The notes below the pieces were generated by a model. It saw nothing but the letters and a program-made list of their open reading frames with translations. It searched no databases and had not been told where the DNA came from. This document shows positions 1-9,244 of a stretch of 49,544 bases of DNA, piece after piece. The translations under genes and the position numbers were made by a program. The DNA comes from Magnetococcales bacterium (lineage in GTDB: Bacteria > Pseudomonadota > Magnetococcia > Magnetococcales > JADFYX01), in the NCBI GenBank assembly GCA_015231305.1, contig JADGBW010000010.1, positions 1 through 49,544 of the forward strand, written 5' to 3'. Every line of letters starts with the position of its first letter. The stretch's first letter is position 1.

Positions 1-214
1 ATAATTGCTATATTTAAGATACTTAACATATTCAGCACAACCTATAGCATATCAAGTTATTTAAAATATTTTGCTATCATTAATTTACTTAATTGTACCT
101 ATGATGCTATAAAATATTCTATATAGTAAATCGTTGTTTACAAAATAACATTGTGATATTCAAGGGCACTGTAAAAACTAAATATCTATTTCATTTAGGA
201 GCTATGTTCAGTCA

Positions 215-2992
215 ATGAATCTGAAAATACGCGATAAAATTATCCTCGCACTGCTAATCCCTTTCATATTTTTAATTGGAATTAACATTTGGGCTTATAA
301 AACCAGCGATGATGTATCCGAAAATGCACAGTTGATTAAGGATGACAGCATTAAGGTTATTGTTCTTGCCAATAATATGGAAAAGGATGTAATTCAAGTT
401 CAGCATTGGTTGACCAACATATCCGCTACACGTGGTCGCAATGGCCTTAATAACGGGCTTATTGAGGCAAAAAAAAGTGCCCAATCTTTCCATAAACATT
501 TAAGTGAAGTTCGCAAGATTACTAAAGACTCCGCAGAGATTGCCACCTTAATAGAGTTGGAGAGACTGTTTGAAGAGTATTATTTAGAAGGCTGGAATAT
601 GGCTAAGTCCTATGTGAAATACGGACCTAAAGTCGGTAACAAAATTATGGCTGATTTTGATCATAAGGCAGATGCCCTTCATGATGAGTTAGAACCATTT
701 GTAACTAGACACACTGAATCTGGCTATAAAAGGTTGGATAGTATTGTTAGTGAAATAGTAACCTTACGAGATGGCATTACCAAATTTATTGTCTTGGCGA
801 ATGTTATAGTATTTGTGATTGGATTTTTATTAGTTCGCTCAATTATTAATGCTCTTAAACGGGTTGATGGAAGAATTAAAGAGCTTGCTGAAGGAACTTT
901 GACTACGCGCATTGACATCAGCAATCCAAATAATGAGATCAGCCAAGTAAGCAAAAATGTTAACGTTATGGCAGATAACATGGAGGAGTTGATGACCAAG
1001 ATGGTTGTTAACTCAAGCAACCTGACTGCATGCGCTACAGAGCTTATTAAAGTTAGAGAGTTGGTGGCCAATGACGCAAAGAACTCTCAGTTGATGGTTG
1101 AGGAAGTATCACGACAAAATGCCACACTTGATAAAGAGGTAACGGGAGTAAATGAGGCTGCCACCAAGGCCACAGTCAGTATCCAGGATATCTCTTCGTC
1201 TGCCACATTGGTTTCTGACAATGTAGCAAATATCGCCTCCAGAACTGAAGAAGCTAGCGTAAATATTTCAACTATGGCTGCAGCTGCTGAAGAAATAACA
1301 GCAAACATAAGTGGTGTTAACCAAAACCTAGCCAACGTAGATGGCGCGGTAAAAAATGTTGCTGTATCTGTAAAAGAGATGACTGGCGCATTGGTTGATG
1401 TACGAGAACGTTGCCAAACTGCAAGTGAAGCTTCTTCTAAGACCCACCAGCATGCACAAGGCTCTCAAGAGGTAATGAACAAACTTTTCAACTCTACTCT
1501 GGAAATTGGAGAGTTTGTCGATATCATCAACAATATAGCTGAACAGACTAACATGTTAGCCTTAAATGCTTCTATTGAAGCAGCAGGTGCGGGAGAGGCT
1601 GGCAAGGGTTTTGCTGTGGTCGCCAACGAGGTCAAGGATCTTGCCAGACAGACAGCAGAAGCAACTGAGATGATCCGCGGAAAAACTCTGGAGATACGTG
1701 ACATTACGGATGATGTCTCCAAGGCTAACAAAGAAATTGTCACCAGTGTTGAGCACATTAATGAGGCAAACCAAGAAATAACAAAATCTATAGATGAACA
1801 AACAGAAATGATTAACATTATTTCTAACTCCATGGATGATGTTTCTATGGCTGCTGATGAGGTAACACGCAATGCACAGGAGTTAAACGTGGCTGCTGAA
1901 GATGTAGCTCGCGCAACAGCAGAAGCAGCCAGCGGTATTTCAGATGTTGCTAATTCGGCTTCTGATGTTTCTGTTGCAGCAAAAACAGTTTCTGACGACA
2001 GCAAATTGGTATTAGATATGGCCCAAGCTATTCAGTCCTCTTCATCTGCTACGAAACAGATATCAGAAGAGGTGGCCGAACATATGAAGGAAGCAAAAAA
2101 CACCACTATACTTATGCGAGGTTCGGCATTTCAGTTTGCCAGAATGGGTACTGCCCTACAAGAACTGAGCAATTCTATGTATGCTACACAACTTGAATTG
2201 GACCTCTCCACACCAATTTTTAATATTAAAAACTTCATAACTTTCTATTATTTCTGGCAGAATAGAATTGACCAGGTAATATCAGGGCGAATACAAATTG
2301 ATTTAAAAGATGTACCTAACCAAAATGAATCAGAACTAGGCGTTTGGATCAATTCAAAGGAAGCAGCCAAATATAAGAACCAACCTAATTTCAAAAACTT
2401 ATGCAAAACCCACAAAGAAGTACATGATCTTGCTAGGGAAACCATAACAATTATGAAGAAAAAAGGTTGGGATGGTCGTGTGGAAGCAGATAATAAATTC
2501 CAGAAATATATTGCTGCTCAAAAATTGATGTTTAGTCAGCTAAACCTACTTTATCTCGGTATATCTGACTCCCAAGAACATGAGAAAGAATTTTTCCCCT
2601 GGGATAGTAAACTAGATACAGGTTTGCGTGATGTAGACTCAGACCATAAAAAATTAGTAGCAATGGTCAATAAACTACACCGAGCAATGAAAGCAGGAGG
2701 GTCACCCAATGTGGTTGGCCCTATACTTAAAGAGCTAGTAGACTACACTGTATTTCATTTTAATAGGGAAGAAGAATATTTTGAGAAAACTGGTTACCCA
2801 CAAATAGATGCCCATAAAAGAGAACACAAAAAGCTTGTTGATGCAGTTGTAGATCTTGTAGAACAGTTTGAGGCTGGCAGTTTCTCTATGGCTATAGATC
2901 TTCTAGCAATAGCAAAACAGTGGCTTATTGAACACATATTGGGGGTTGACATGAAGTATGTTCCACACCTAAAAAATAAGGGTGTGAAGTAA
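215..2992 (+). CDS. Methyl-accepting chemotaxis protein with degenerate CZB domain and C-terminal hemerythrin domain
   Basis: This is a 925-residue membrane chemoreceptor. A first membrane segment (about 9-28), a helical periplasmic region, a second membrane segment (about 191-209) and a HAMP region (about 210-265) lead into the coiled-coil signalling domain. The receptor tip, about residues 440-485, contains the conserved [17 protein letters not shown] stretch that contacts CheA and CheW. After the signalling domain, about 660-780 resembles the CZB zinc-binding domain (LGVW, then KTHKEVH), but the usual Cys position is Ser706 and the first His is absent. Residues about 794-918 form a hemerythrin domain with the full ligand set ([27 protein letters not shown]), expected to bind oxygen or NO at a di-iron centre. 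It probably steers swimming in response to oxygen. An AGGAG lies 13 bases before the ATG. The next gene is also a hemerythrin protein. Confidence 0.93.
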   Translation: MNLKIRDKIILALLIPFIFLIGINIWAYKTSDDVSENAQLIKDDSIKVIVLANNMEKDVIQVQHWLTNISATRGRNGLNNGLIEAKKSAQSFHKHLSEVRKITKDSAEIATLIELERLFEEYYLEGWNMAKSYVKYGPKVGNKIMADFDHKADALHDELEPFVTRHTESGYKRLDSIVSEIVTLRDGITKFIVLANVIVFVIGFLLVRSIINALKRVDGRIKELAEGTLTTRIDISNPNNEISQVSKNVNVMADNMEELMTKMVVNSSNLTACATELIKVRELVANDAKNSQLMVEEVSRQNATLDKEVTGVNEAATKATVSIQDISSSATLVSDNVANIASRTEEASVNISTMAAAAEEITANISGVNQNLANVDGAVKNVAVSVKEMTGALVDVRERCQTASEASSKTHQHAQGSQEVMNKLFNSTLEIGEFVDIINNIAEQTNMLALNASIEAAGAGEAGKGFAVVANEVKDLARQTAEATEMIRGKTLEIRDITDDVSKANKEIVTSVEHINEANQEITKSIDEQTEMINIISNSMDDVSMAADEVTRNAQELNVAAEDVARATAEAASGISDVANSASDVSVAAKTVSDDSKLVLDMAQAIQSSSSATKQISEEVAEHMKEAKNTTILMRGSAFQFARMGTALQELSNSMYATQLELDLSTPIFNIKNFITFYYFWQNRIDQVISGRIQIDLKDVPNQNESELGVWINSKEAAKYKNQPNFKNLCKTHKEVHDLARETITIMKKKGWDGRVEADNKFQKYIAAQKLMFSQLNLLYLGISDSQEHEKEFFPWDSKLDTGLRDVDSDHKKLVAMVNKLHRAMKAGGSPNVVGPILKELVDYTVFHFNREEEYFEKTGYPQIDAHKREHKKLVDAVVDLVEQFEAGSFSMAIDLLAIAKQWLIEHILGVDMKYVPHLKNKGVK

Positions 2993-3093
2993 TTTTAGAA
3001 TTTTTCATCTATGGGGTCATTAAAGATTATTAAGAATGGCCACCAATATTCTCATAGATAAACTAGTATATTTTTTTAATTAGGCAAAATAAT

Positions 3094-3921
3094 ATGGAAG
3101 AATTCAATGTTGCTGACGTAGGCATAGATCGTTTTAATGATGATCATAAACGTCTACTTTTTTATATAGTAGAGTTTAGTAAACTTGCGAAAAGATTTCA
3201 GCAACGTGAACCATTTGAAGATGAATGGGATCAAATCGATTCTATTTTCCCTCGCCTTGAAAAATACTCTCAACATCATTTTCAGGCAGAAGAAGATTTA
3301 ATGCGTAAGCATGACTATCCTTATACTGCTGAACATATAGAACTACACGGCAACTTAAACCAACACGTTGCTACAATAAAAGCAGAAATTGTTGCTCGTA
3401 AAAGCAGTTATATATCTACCCTGCAATCATTATTAATTGATTGGCTACAAAATCACATAAATAAAGTTGACCTCAAATACAAAGACTTTTTACAGTTAGC
3501 CCAAACACAAAAAATTATAGATTCTGCACTATTTAATGAGATAGTTTCAGCCAGCCAGCTAAAGCAAATTATTACCCTATCAACACCAGATGCTATACTG
3601 GTTGATTTGCGCACTGAAGTAGAACAGCAAGAAGGTATTATCCCAAACTCACATCTTTACCCATGTGATCACAACCTTGAAAATCGCCAGGATACAACAC
3701 TTTTTAAGGAAAGCTTTTCTTCAAAATTTAATCCTGAACAATTTGATTCTTCAAAACGTTTTTTTCTGATATGCCGATCAGGGCCTCGAACTGGCATTGC
3801 TTTAGAGACTTTCTTAGAAAATGATTTAATGGCATGTGAGTTGATTGGTGGAATTGAAGAGTGGAAACGACAGGACTATCCTATTGTTCCTGTTGATGCA
3901 AACACACCAATAATCAGCTGA
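3094..3921 (+). CDS. Hemerythrin-rhodanese fusion protein
   Basis: This is a 275-residue soluble protein with no signal peptide or membrane segment. Residues about 1-135 are a bacteriohemerythrin domain with all expected di-iron ligands (NDDHKRL, HHFQAEEDLM, HIELH, and NHINKVDLKY near the end). Residues about 150-268 are a rhodanese domain. It starts at ILVDLR and has the active-site loop CRSGPRTG with the catalytic Cys at 227, followed by GGIEEWK, the usual end of the fold. Rhodaneses carry sulfur as a persulfide on that Cys. The fusion suggests that oxygen, NO or di-iron chemistry is coupled to sulfur transfer, but the actual substrate cannot be read from the sequence. It lies 101 bases after the hemerythrin chemoreceptor on the same strand and could share its transcript. 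Confidence 0.9.
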   Translation: MEEFNVADVGIDRFNDDHKRLLFYIVEFSKLAKRFQQREPFEDEWDQIDSIFPRLEKYSQHHFQAEEDLMRKHDYPYTAEHIELHGNLNQHVATIKAEIVARKSSYISTLQSLLIDWLQNHINKVDLKYKDFLQLAQTQKIIDSALFNEIVSASQLKQIITLSTPDAILVDLRTEVEQQEGIIPNSHLYPCDHNLENRQDTTLFKESFSSKFNPEQFDSSKRFFLICRSGPRTGIALETFLENDLMACELIGGIEEWKRQDYPIVPVDANTPIIS

Positions 3922-4077
3922 AAAGTATATAGTAAACGATTAACTGCCTACATATGAGTTATTTTTAAAGCCATTATATCGCTTGTAGACAATCTATATT
4001 TGCTTTATCTTTCTTATAACTCATCTATCTCTTGGAATTAGCGCTTCTATTCACTATCCTAATATTGAGATCATTCC

Positions 4078-5589
4078 ATGTTAGACTCTCTTCTACGTCT
4101 TATTCTCACTGCCCGTGTCTACGAAGCTGCGGTTGAAACCCCTTTAGAATATGCGCCAAGTCTATCGGAATCATTAGGCAATACTGTTTTTTTAAAGCGT
4201 GAAGATTTACAACCTGTTTTCTCTTTTAAACTCCGGGGTGCTTACAACAAAATCGCTAATTTAAGTGATGAAGACAAAAGCAAAGGGATAATCGCTGCTT
4301 CGGCTGGTAATCATGCCCAAGGGGTAGCTTACAGTGCAAAGAAACTAAACTTAAAAGCACTTATTATAATGCCACTAACCACCCCTACAATTAAAGTTGA
4401 GGCAGTCAGAAGAATGGGGGCCCAAGTACAGTTACACGGTGATAATTACTCTGAAGCTGCCGAGTTATGTAACTCCCTTGCTAAAGAGAAAAACATGACC
4501 TTTATACACCCTTTTGATGATGAGCTAATAATTGCCGGGCAAGGCACAGTTGGCGATGAGATAATGCGTCAGAGTGGTGGAAGGGTAGATGCTATTTTTA
4601 TTCCTATTGGTGGTGGTGGATTAATATCAGGGGTAGCAGCTTATGTAAAAGCCTTGAACCCAAATATAAAAATTATCGGAGTAGAACCTGAAGATAGTGA
4701 TGCAATGGCTCGCTCGTTGGCAGCAAATGAGCTAGTGGAATTGGACTCGGTAGGTATTTTTGCCGATGGTGTTGCAGTTCGCAAAGTAGGAAAACTAACT
4801 TTTGATCTGTGCCAAAAGCATATTGATGAAGTAGTACGGGTTAATACTGATGCTATCTGTGGAGCTATTAAGGCTAGCTTTCTTGCGACTAGAGCCATTG
4901 TAGAGCCAGCCGGGGCGTTAGCTTTAGCTGGGCTACAAAAGTGGGTCACAGATAACAATATACAAGGGCAACGGCTGGTAGCAATAAACAGCGGGGCCAA
5001 CATGAATTTTGAGCGGTTGCGCTATATAGCAGAGCGAACTTTGGTTGGTGAGCAACGTGAGGCACTTTTTGCAGTAAGTATACCAGAAAAACCAGACTCC
5101 CTACGCCGGTTTTGTGACAATGTGGTTGAGGATCGCAACATTACCGAGTTCCGTTATCGTCTTGCTACACGGTCAGAAGCTCATATATTTTTTGGTATGA
5201 CAATGTCACCCAAAGAAAATAGACAAGATATAATTAAACTAGCAAAAGAGAGTGGGTTTAACTGTACAGATTTAACTGAGAATGAGCTTGCTAAAACCCA
5301 TGTACGCCACATGGTTGGAGGAAGAGCCAAAACAGCCAAAAACGAGCGTCTGTTCCGCTTCTGGTTTCCTGAACGTCCTGGAGCACTGAGTAAGTTTTTA
5401 AATGCTATGGGTAAAACCTGGAACATCTCACTATTCCATTATCGCTTACATGGTACAGATTTCGGCCGGGTATTGATTGGGCTTGAGATACCTGAAAACC
5501 AGAACGATAAACTAACTAAATTTCTTGCTGATGTAGGGTATCGTTACCAGGAAGAGAGCGACAACCCAGCATACAAACTGTTTTTATAA
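4078..5589 (+). CDS. ilvA: Threonine ammonia-lyase (biosynthetic threonine deaminase)
   Basis: This is a PLP enzyme that converts threonine to 2-oxobutanoate and ammonia, the first committed step of isoleucine synthesis. The 503-residue length fits the long biosynthetic IlvA form with two C-terminal ACT-like regulatory domains. Residue Lys51 in SFKLRGAYNK is the Schiff-base lysine. IPIGGGGLISG (about 175-185) is the glycine loop that holds the PLP phosphate. AGNHAQGVAY is also characteristic. The regulatory part begins around residue 325 and contains two similar units, at about 325-395 and 420-500, which in the family bind isoleucine and valine. Its upstream region has no obvious leader peptide or attenuator. 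It appears to be a single-gene unit and is not part of a local ilv operon. Confidence 0.96.
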   Translation: MLDSLLRLILTARVYEAAVETPLEYAPSLSESLGNTVFLKREDLQPVFSFKLRGAYNKIANLSDEDKSKGIIAASAGNHAQGVAYSAKKLNLKALIIMPLTTPTIKVEAVRRMGAQVQLHGDNYSEAAELCNSLAKEKNMTFIHPFDDELIIAGQGTVGDEIMRQSGGRVDAIFIPIGGGGLISGVAAYVKALNPNIKIIGVEPEDSDAMARSLAANELVELDSVGIFADGVAVRKVGKLTFDLCQKHIDEVVRVNTDAICGAIKASFLATRAIVEPAGALALAGLQKWVTDNNIQGQRLVAINSGANMNFERLRYIAERTLVGEQREALFAVSIPEKPDSLRRFCDNVVEDRNITEFRYRLATRSEAHIFFGMTMSPKENRQDIIKLAKESGFNCTDLTENELAKTHVRHMVGGRAKTAKNERLFRFWFPERPGALSKFLNAMGKTWNISLFHYRLHGTDFGRVLIGLEIPENQNDKLTKFLADVGYRYQEESDNPAYKLFL

Positions 5590-5744
5590 ATTTTTTTGTT
5601 GCTTAAGTAGTTTAGCCAAGCAGGGTAATTTTATCACCTGGATGTTGCTTTTATAATTTGGCAATATGCAGTGCCATTAAAATTAATTTGAGCTATTGTG
5701 CCATATTTTAATTCTTAAATTGCAATTTTGTATATTGAGCTTCA

Positions 5745-6551
5745 ATGAATATTAAACAATTAATAGAAAACAAAAAATTCAACAACTTCATCATCAGTAT
5801 TATTCTAATAAATGCTGTTATTCTTGGTGTTCAAACATCAAAAAGTATTGATGCTTATACCATGTGGTTGCTTGATATTATGGATATAATCTGCCTTGTT
5901 ATCTTTATTATTGAGATTGTCCTTAAACTCAAAGTTTATAAAAAAGATTTTTTTAGCAGTGGATGGAATATATTTGATTTTCTCATTGTCTCTATCGCTT
6001 TAATACCAGCTCAAGGGGGGCTTTCTGTACTTCGTGCATTCCGTATTTTCAGGGTAATGCGACTTATCACCACTATACACTCTATGCGCAGAGTCGTAAA
6101 TGGCATGATTGAGGCTATACCAGGTGTTGGTTCAGTTGGTGGTTTGCTGGTTATTGTCTTCTACATCGGAGCTGTTATGACAACTAACTTTTTTGGAGAT
6201 CATTTTCCTGAATGGTTTGGTGACATTGGTAAATCCATGTACACCTTATTTCAGGTAATGACTCTAGAGAGTTGGTCCATGGGAATCGTCCGGCCAATTA
6301 TGGATGTTTTTCCATATAGCTGGATGTTCTTTATACCTTTTATAATGGTAACAACATTTACCGTACTCAACCTTTTTATAGGCATTATTGTAGATGCCAT
6401 GGCATCTATTAAAGAAGCTGAAAATGCTGAAAAACACAGAAGAAAAAGAGAGCAGACAGTATCTGACCTTGAAGAGATAAAAAACCGATTAGAAACTATT
6501 GAGTCATCTATTAGCTCTTTACATAAAATGCATACTGATTCACTGAAATAA
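5745..6551 (+). CDS. NavAb/NaChBac-type voltage-gated sodium channel
   Basis: This is a 268-residue, six-transmembrane channel subunit; four subunits would form the pore. S1 to S3 cover about residues 15-95. S4 (about 98-125) carries repeated arginines at three-residue spacing (RAFRIFRVMRLI), which sense voltage. The pore loop reads TLESWSM with Glu175 as the selectivity glutamate, the same motif as in the structurally known channel NavAb and typical of sodium selectivity. S6 follows at about 200-225. The C-terminal tail (about 235-262) is a predicted coiled coil with heptad-like hydrophobics that would hold the tetramer together. The family contributes to motility, pH or excitability responses in swimming bacteria. 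The gene stands alone between ilvA and convergent methyltransferase genes. Confidence 0.93.
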   Translation: MNIKQLIENKKFNNFIISIILINAVILGVQTSKSIDAYTMWLLDIMDIICLVIFIIEIVLKLKVYKKDFFSSGWNIFDFLIVSIALIPAQGGLSVLRAFRIFRVMRLITTIHSMRRVVNGMIEAIPGVGSVGGLLVIVFYIGAVMTTNFFGDHFPEWFGDIGKSMYTLFQVMTLESWSMGIVRPIMDVFPYSWMFFIPFIMVTTFTVLNLFIGIIVDAMASIKEAENAEKHRRKREQTVSDLEEIKNRLETIESSISSLHKMHTDSLK

Positions 6552-6578
6552 TGTTTTTAGTAGTGTCAATAGGTCAAT

Positions 6579-7196
6579 TTATTGTTCAACCTTCTGCCCA
6601 ACCAACATAGCCTCATCTCTGAAACCTTGAGATATATCGCCGACTATGCCCTCTTCGCGATATACAAGAATTTGCAATTTATTAAAATTTTGCAACAGCT
6701 GGTTATCATGCATTCTAAACTCAGGGTTTGATGGTCCAATTTCCGTTACCTTGGTTTGGGTAAAAGTTTGGTAGAACAACAACCCACCAGGCTTAAGGGC
6801 ATTAATTAAAACGACAGACATCTCTTGCTCTAAAAAAAAACGAGAAACAACTATTAAATCAAAACATTTAACTGGTGGTGGGTTTGCTATTATATCTCGA
6901 ACTTCTGTGGTTACCTTAATGCCACTTTTTTGCGATATAATATCCAACTGCCCTATAGCTACATCTGAGATATCCCAGGCTGTAACATCATAACCATGTT
7001 TAGCCAAAAATAGTGCATTACCACCCATACCACATGCAATTTCCAAAGCTTCTCCCTGAGACGATAGTAAATGCTGGTTCTCAAGTAAAACCTTCGCTAC
7101 TTTGGGATCTTTATTATTTTTACTATAACGTTTATTCCACCTTTGTTGCTCTTGTAGGTTCAATTGGTTGCTGAGGTTACTATCATTAGGAGGCAT
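6579..7196 (-). CDS. Class I SAM-dependent methyltransferase (TehB-like)
   Basis: This is a 205-residue soluble protein. Motif I, EIACGMGGNALFLA, followed by WDIS, is the SAM-binding loop and acidic ribose-binding residue of the Rossmann-fold methyltransferases. FDLIVVSRFFLE and LKPGGLLFYQTF match later strands of the fold. It resembles TehB-like and small-molecule methyltransferases, but the substrate is not evident. The open frame extends to a TTG at 7220, but I chose the ATG at 7196 because the extra residues are not family-like. The ribosome-binding site is weak in either case. It lies next to a second, unrelated methyltransferase on the same strand with a 94-base gap. Confidence 0.85.
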   Translation of the reverse strand: MPPNDSNLSNQLNLQEQQRWNKRYSKNNKDPKVAKVLLENQHLLSSQGEALEIACGMGGNALFLAKHGYDVTAWDISDVAIGQLDIISQKSGIKVTTEVRDIIANPPPVKCFDLIVVSRFFLEQEMSVVLINALKPGGLLFYQTFTQTKVTEIGPSNPEFRMHDNQLLQNFNKLQILVYREEGIVGDISQGFRDEAMLVGQKVEQ

Positions 7197-7290
7197 GATT
7201 TTTAAGATCCGTAAAAACAAATGTTACTAATTATGTATGCAATTATTTTTTTTAAAAAGCCATTTTTTCCTAAGATGAATACATAATATT

Positions 7291-7959
7291 TTAGCTTGAT
7301 AGGCTATAACGCAAAATATGGAAATTGACTGCATTACGCATTGGTTGGGTTAAATGTTTAACCGATTTGTGTATGGTTTTATTGAATGAATATCCTAAAT
7401 TTACCATTTTTTTACTGAACTTAGAGTGATAGCCTCGCCCAGGGTCAACAAGTATAACATTGCAATTTGGTTTAGCATGACGATTGATAAAGTCTGATAA
7501 TACCTTAACGTGTCCCATTTCATATAAAAGATCACTGCCAATTATAAGGTCAAATTTTCCAAGTTCATCATACTCTTCTGACCAATCTGTTCTAATAAAC
7601 GGGATACACTTACCTTTGTTAAGTTTTACATTTTCCTCTAAAAAGATCCCGGCCTCTGGGTGATAATCTGTTGCTGTTATGTCTGCTGCACGATTGTTAA
7701 GCACAAGACTGGCAAGCCCAATACCGCAGCCAACTTCTAAAATACGAAGTCCAGAAATATCATATTCATTCATAATGTGGGCAAGCAGTTCACCGGATGC
7801 CCAAACCACGCCAAACAGAGACCAAGATGAAGAATATATTCCAAGTTCTAATGCTGTATCGATAGGATCATGAAACTCTTGTCTATCACGTAGAGTGCGT
7901 ATATGAATATCGGTATTTCCAAACTCTATTGTTTGATAGCGAACGCGTACTGAAATCAT
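7291..7959 (-). CDS. Methyltransferase of the METTL21-like (Methyltransf_16) family
   Basis: This is a 222-residue class I methyltransferase. LEVGCGIGLASLVL is the SAM loop and FDLIIGSDLLYE matches the D-x-x-Y motif after strand 4 found in the METTL21/FAM86 protein-lysine methyltransferase group. The N-terminal part, about 1-50, with GNTDIHIRTL and a following W-S-S-x-W pattern, also fits that group. Members methylate lysines of chaperones or translation factors in eukaryotes; bacterial members are poorly studied, so the target here is open. An AAGGA sits six bases before the ATG, supporting this start. Its upstream neighbour on the same strand is a 2-oxoglutarate oxygenase. Confidence 0.82.
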   Translation of the reverse strand: MISVRVRYQTIEFGNTDIHIRTLRDRQEFHDPIDTALELGIYSSSWSLFGVVWASGELLAHIMNEYDISGLRILEVGCGIGLASLVLNNRAADITATDYHPEAGIFLEENVKLNKGKCIPFIRTDWSEEYDELGKFDLIIGSDLLYEMGHVKVLSDFINRHAKPNCNVILVDPGRGYHSKFSKKMVNLGYSFNKTIHKSVKHLTQPMRNAVNFHILRYSLSS

Positions 7960-8086
7960 GTGTTATCCTTATAATGATGTGACGCGTCTAATGCTATAAA
8001 TATTAATAAGGTAGCTGATTATATGTGAATTAAGACAACTACCTAATTTAGATCTTATAACCTTAGAAGCTTGGCTTATACTTTTT

Positions 8087-8734
8087 TCACAGGATGATGG
8101 GATCGTCAGCTCTTAACCAAGAGGGAATTGCCACCCTACGACGGCTAGCAACAACCACAGAATGAGGAAAATCACCACTTAAAAAACAGGCTAGAGTACC
8201 AGCTTCAGGCTGGACAGTAGCAATTATAGTTGTTTCATCTGGAGCAAATAGATGAAGTTGACCACCATCTTTTGGGTTCCAGTTTTGGTTTAAATATAGA
8301 ACTACCGTTACCTTACGTGGTGAGAGATGTTGAAAATTATCCCAATGTATTTTGTAATAGTCTCCTGGGTTGTAAAGTGCGAAAAATGATTCTGAGCTAC
8401 GCAACCCTAAAAAAAGCTGTTTATTTAGTTCGTTTGATAGCTGTGCCATTTTAACTTTGTAAGAAGCTTGGGCAGCATAGTTTGAAGAGAGCCATAGTAG
8501 ACTAGACTGACGAATTTTTGCTGCTATTTGTAGTTTGTCACCTTGCCCAACATAAGCAGGCCGAAAGCTTCCAGCCTTCTCTAACGCCTCCATCTCTAAT
8601 GTTAAATTCTGGCATTCAGCAGGGTTAAGATAGTCACTAATAGAGCAAAACCCTTGTGTAAGCAGACCATCAGCAATAGCCTTATGATTCTGATCAGATT
8701 TTACTTCCTTGCAAACAGTAGAGGAAAGCACCAT
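8087..8734 (-). CDS. 2-oxoglutarate/Fe(II) dioxygenase, prolyl 4-hydroxylase-like
   Basis: This is a 215-residue cytosolic protein. It has the iron-binding facial triad His130-x-Asp132 (in YKIHWDNF) and His191 (in DFPHSV), with an arginine about nine residues later positioned to bind 2-oxoglutarate. The strand TVVLYLNQNW followed by GGQLHLF is typical of the prolyl 4-hydroxylase branch. Such enzymes hydroxylate a protein or amino-acid side chain using oxygen and 2-oxoglutarate. There is no signal peptide, so it is expected to act in the cytoplasm. Neighbouring methyltransferase genes lie downstream on the same strand. The substrate cannot be inferred. Confidence 0.88.
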   Translation of the reverse strand: MVLSSTVCKEVKSDQNHKAIADGLLTQGFCSISDYLNPAECQNLTLEMEALEKAGSFRPAYVGQGDKLQIAAKIRQSSLLWLSSNYAAQASYKVKMAQLSNELNKQLFLGLRSSESFFALYNPGDYYKIHWDNFQHLSPRKVTVVLYLNQNWNPKDGGQLHLFAPDETTIIATVQPEAGTLACFLSGDFPHSVVVASRRRVAIPSWLRADDPIIL

Positions 8735-8765
8735 CTATCTCCATGTTAAAGACCAGCCCGTAGCT

Positions 8766-8810
8766 TGTAATCGATAGCTCCTTGCCGGCGGTCTCGCAAA
8801 GTCGATTACA
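8766..8810. repeat. Inverted repeat upstream of the 2OG oxygenase gene
   Basis: TGTAATCGA at 8766-8774 pairs perfectly with TCGATTACA at 8802-8810. An inner CTTGC can pair with a GCAAAG segment around a GC-rich loop. It lies 32-76 bases before the oxygenase start. It could be an operator, a leader hairpin or a REP-like unit. No second copy was noticed in the window. Confidence 0.5.
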
Positions 8811-8916
8811 TTGCTATACTCTAATTTTGCAGGAAAAGATATATAAATAAGCAGTTTATCTATATAAATGCATTTATAGATAAAAACAAACAGAGCTTGC
8901 ATGCACACTCCATTGT

Positions 8917-8932
8917 TATAGTAAGTACTATA
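8917..8932. promoter_or_regulatory. 16-base palindrome, possible operator
   Basis: TATAGTA, two bases, then TACTATA form a perfect dyad in the divergent intergenic region. The size fits a dimeric regulator site. No regulator can be assigned. Confidence 0.3.
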
Positions 8933-9059
8933 GCAATTATGTTATAAAATTAAAAATTCATAGGCATTATATAAAGTTTTCACATATTAAATTTACAAAA
9001 AATATAATGCATTATCACCCGCAAGAGTTTATGTTAACGATATATTGGTTACAACAAAT

Positions 9060-9076
9060 CGGCATTACATGTGCCA
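9060..9076 (-). promoter_or_regulatory. Possible sigma-54 (RpoN) promoter
   Basis: On the minus strand the sequence reads TGGCACATGTAATGCC, giving the GG-N10-GC spacing and an exact TGGCAC -24 element. The -12 element is ATGC instead of TTGC. It points toward the 2OG oxygenase gene, but about 325 bases upstream of its start. A sigma-54 activator is encoded at 16674-17747. This is a single weak match and may be chance. Confidence 0.25.
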
Positions 9077-9119
9077 CTACAAACTACAACACATAAGCAT
9101 ATATTTTAACTTAGATTTT

Positions 9120-9148
9120 GCAGTTATTTAAGATGTGCCAGCAACTGC
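9120..9148. repeat. GCAGTT/AACTGC hairpin
   Basis: GCAGTT at 9120-9125 pairs with AACTGC at 9143-9148. The left flank (TTAGATTTT) resembles the arm of the dispersed palindrome at 19223-19268. It is probably a diverged member of that family. Confidence 0.35.
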
Positions 9149-9244
9149 CTGATAAATGTTAAACATAGTTATTGTACCTATGAGTTATCATAAGCAATAG
9201 CTATTACAAACAGCATGTAACAAAGTCTATTAAAGGTACTATTA

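Larger units (their letters stand above)
8735..9244. other. 510-base non-coding stretch with inverted repeats
   Basis: This divergent intergenic region lies between the 2OG oxygenase gene and the giant sensor kinase. It has no gene-like reading frame. It holds a 9-bp inverted repeat (TGTAATCGA at 8766-8774 with TCGATTACA at 8802-8810, and an inner CTTGC/GCAAAG pairing), a 16-base palindrome at 8917-8932 (TATAGTA-AG-TACTATA), a weak sigma-54-like element and a GCAGTT/AACTGC hairpin. Promoters for both flanking genes must lie here. Confidence 0.6.

Noticed and set aside
724-2004. Minus-strand open frames inside the chemoreceptor gene
   Set aside because: They mirror the low-complexity codons of the coiled coil, have no ribosome-binding site or family motif, and are fully contained in a strong gene.
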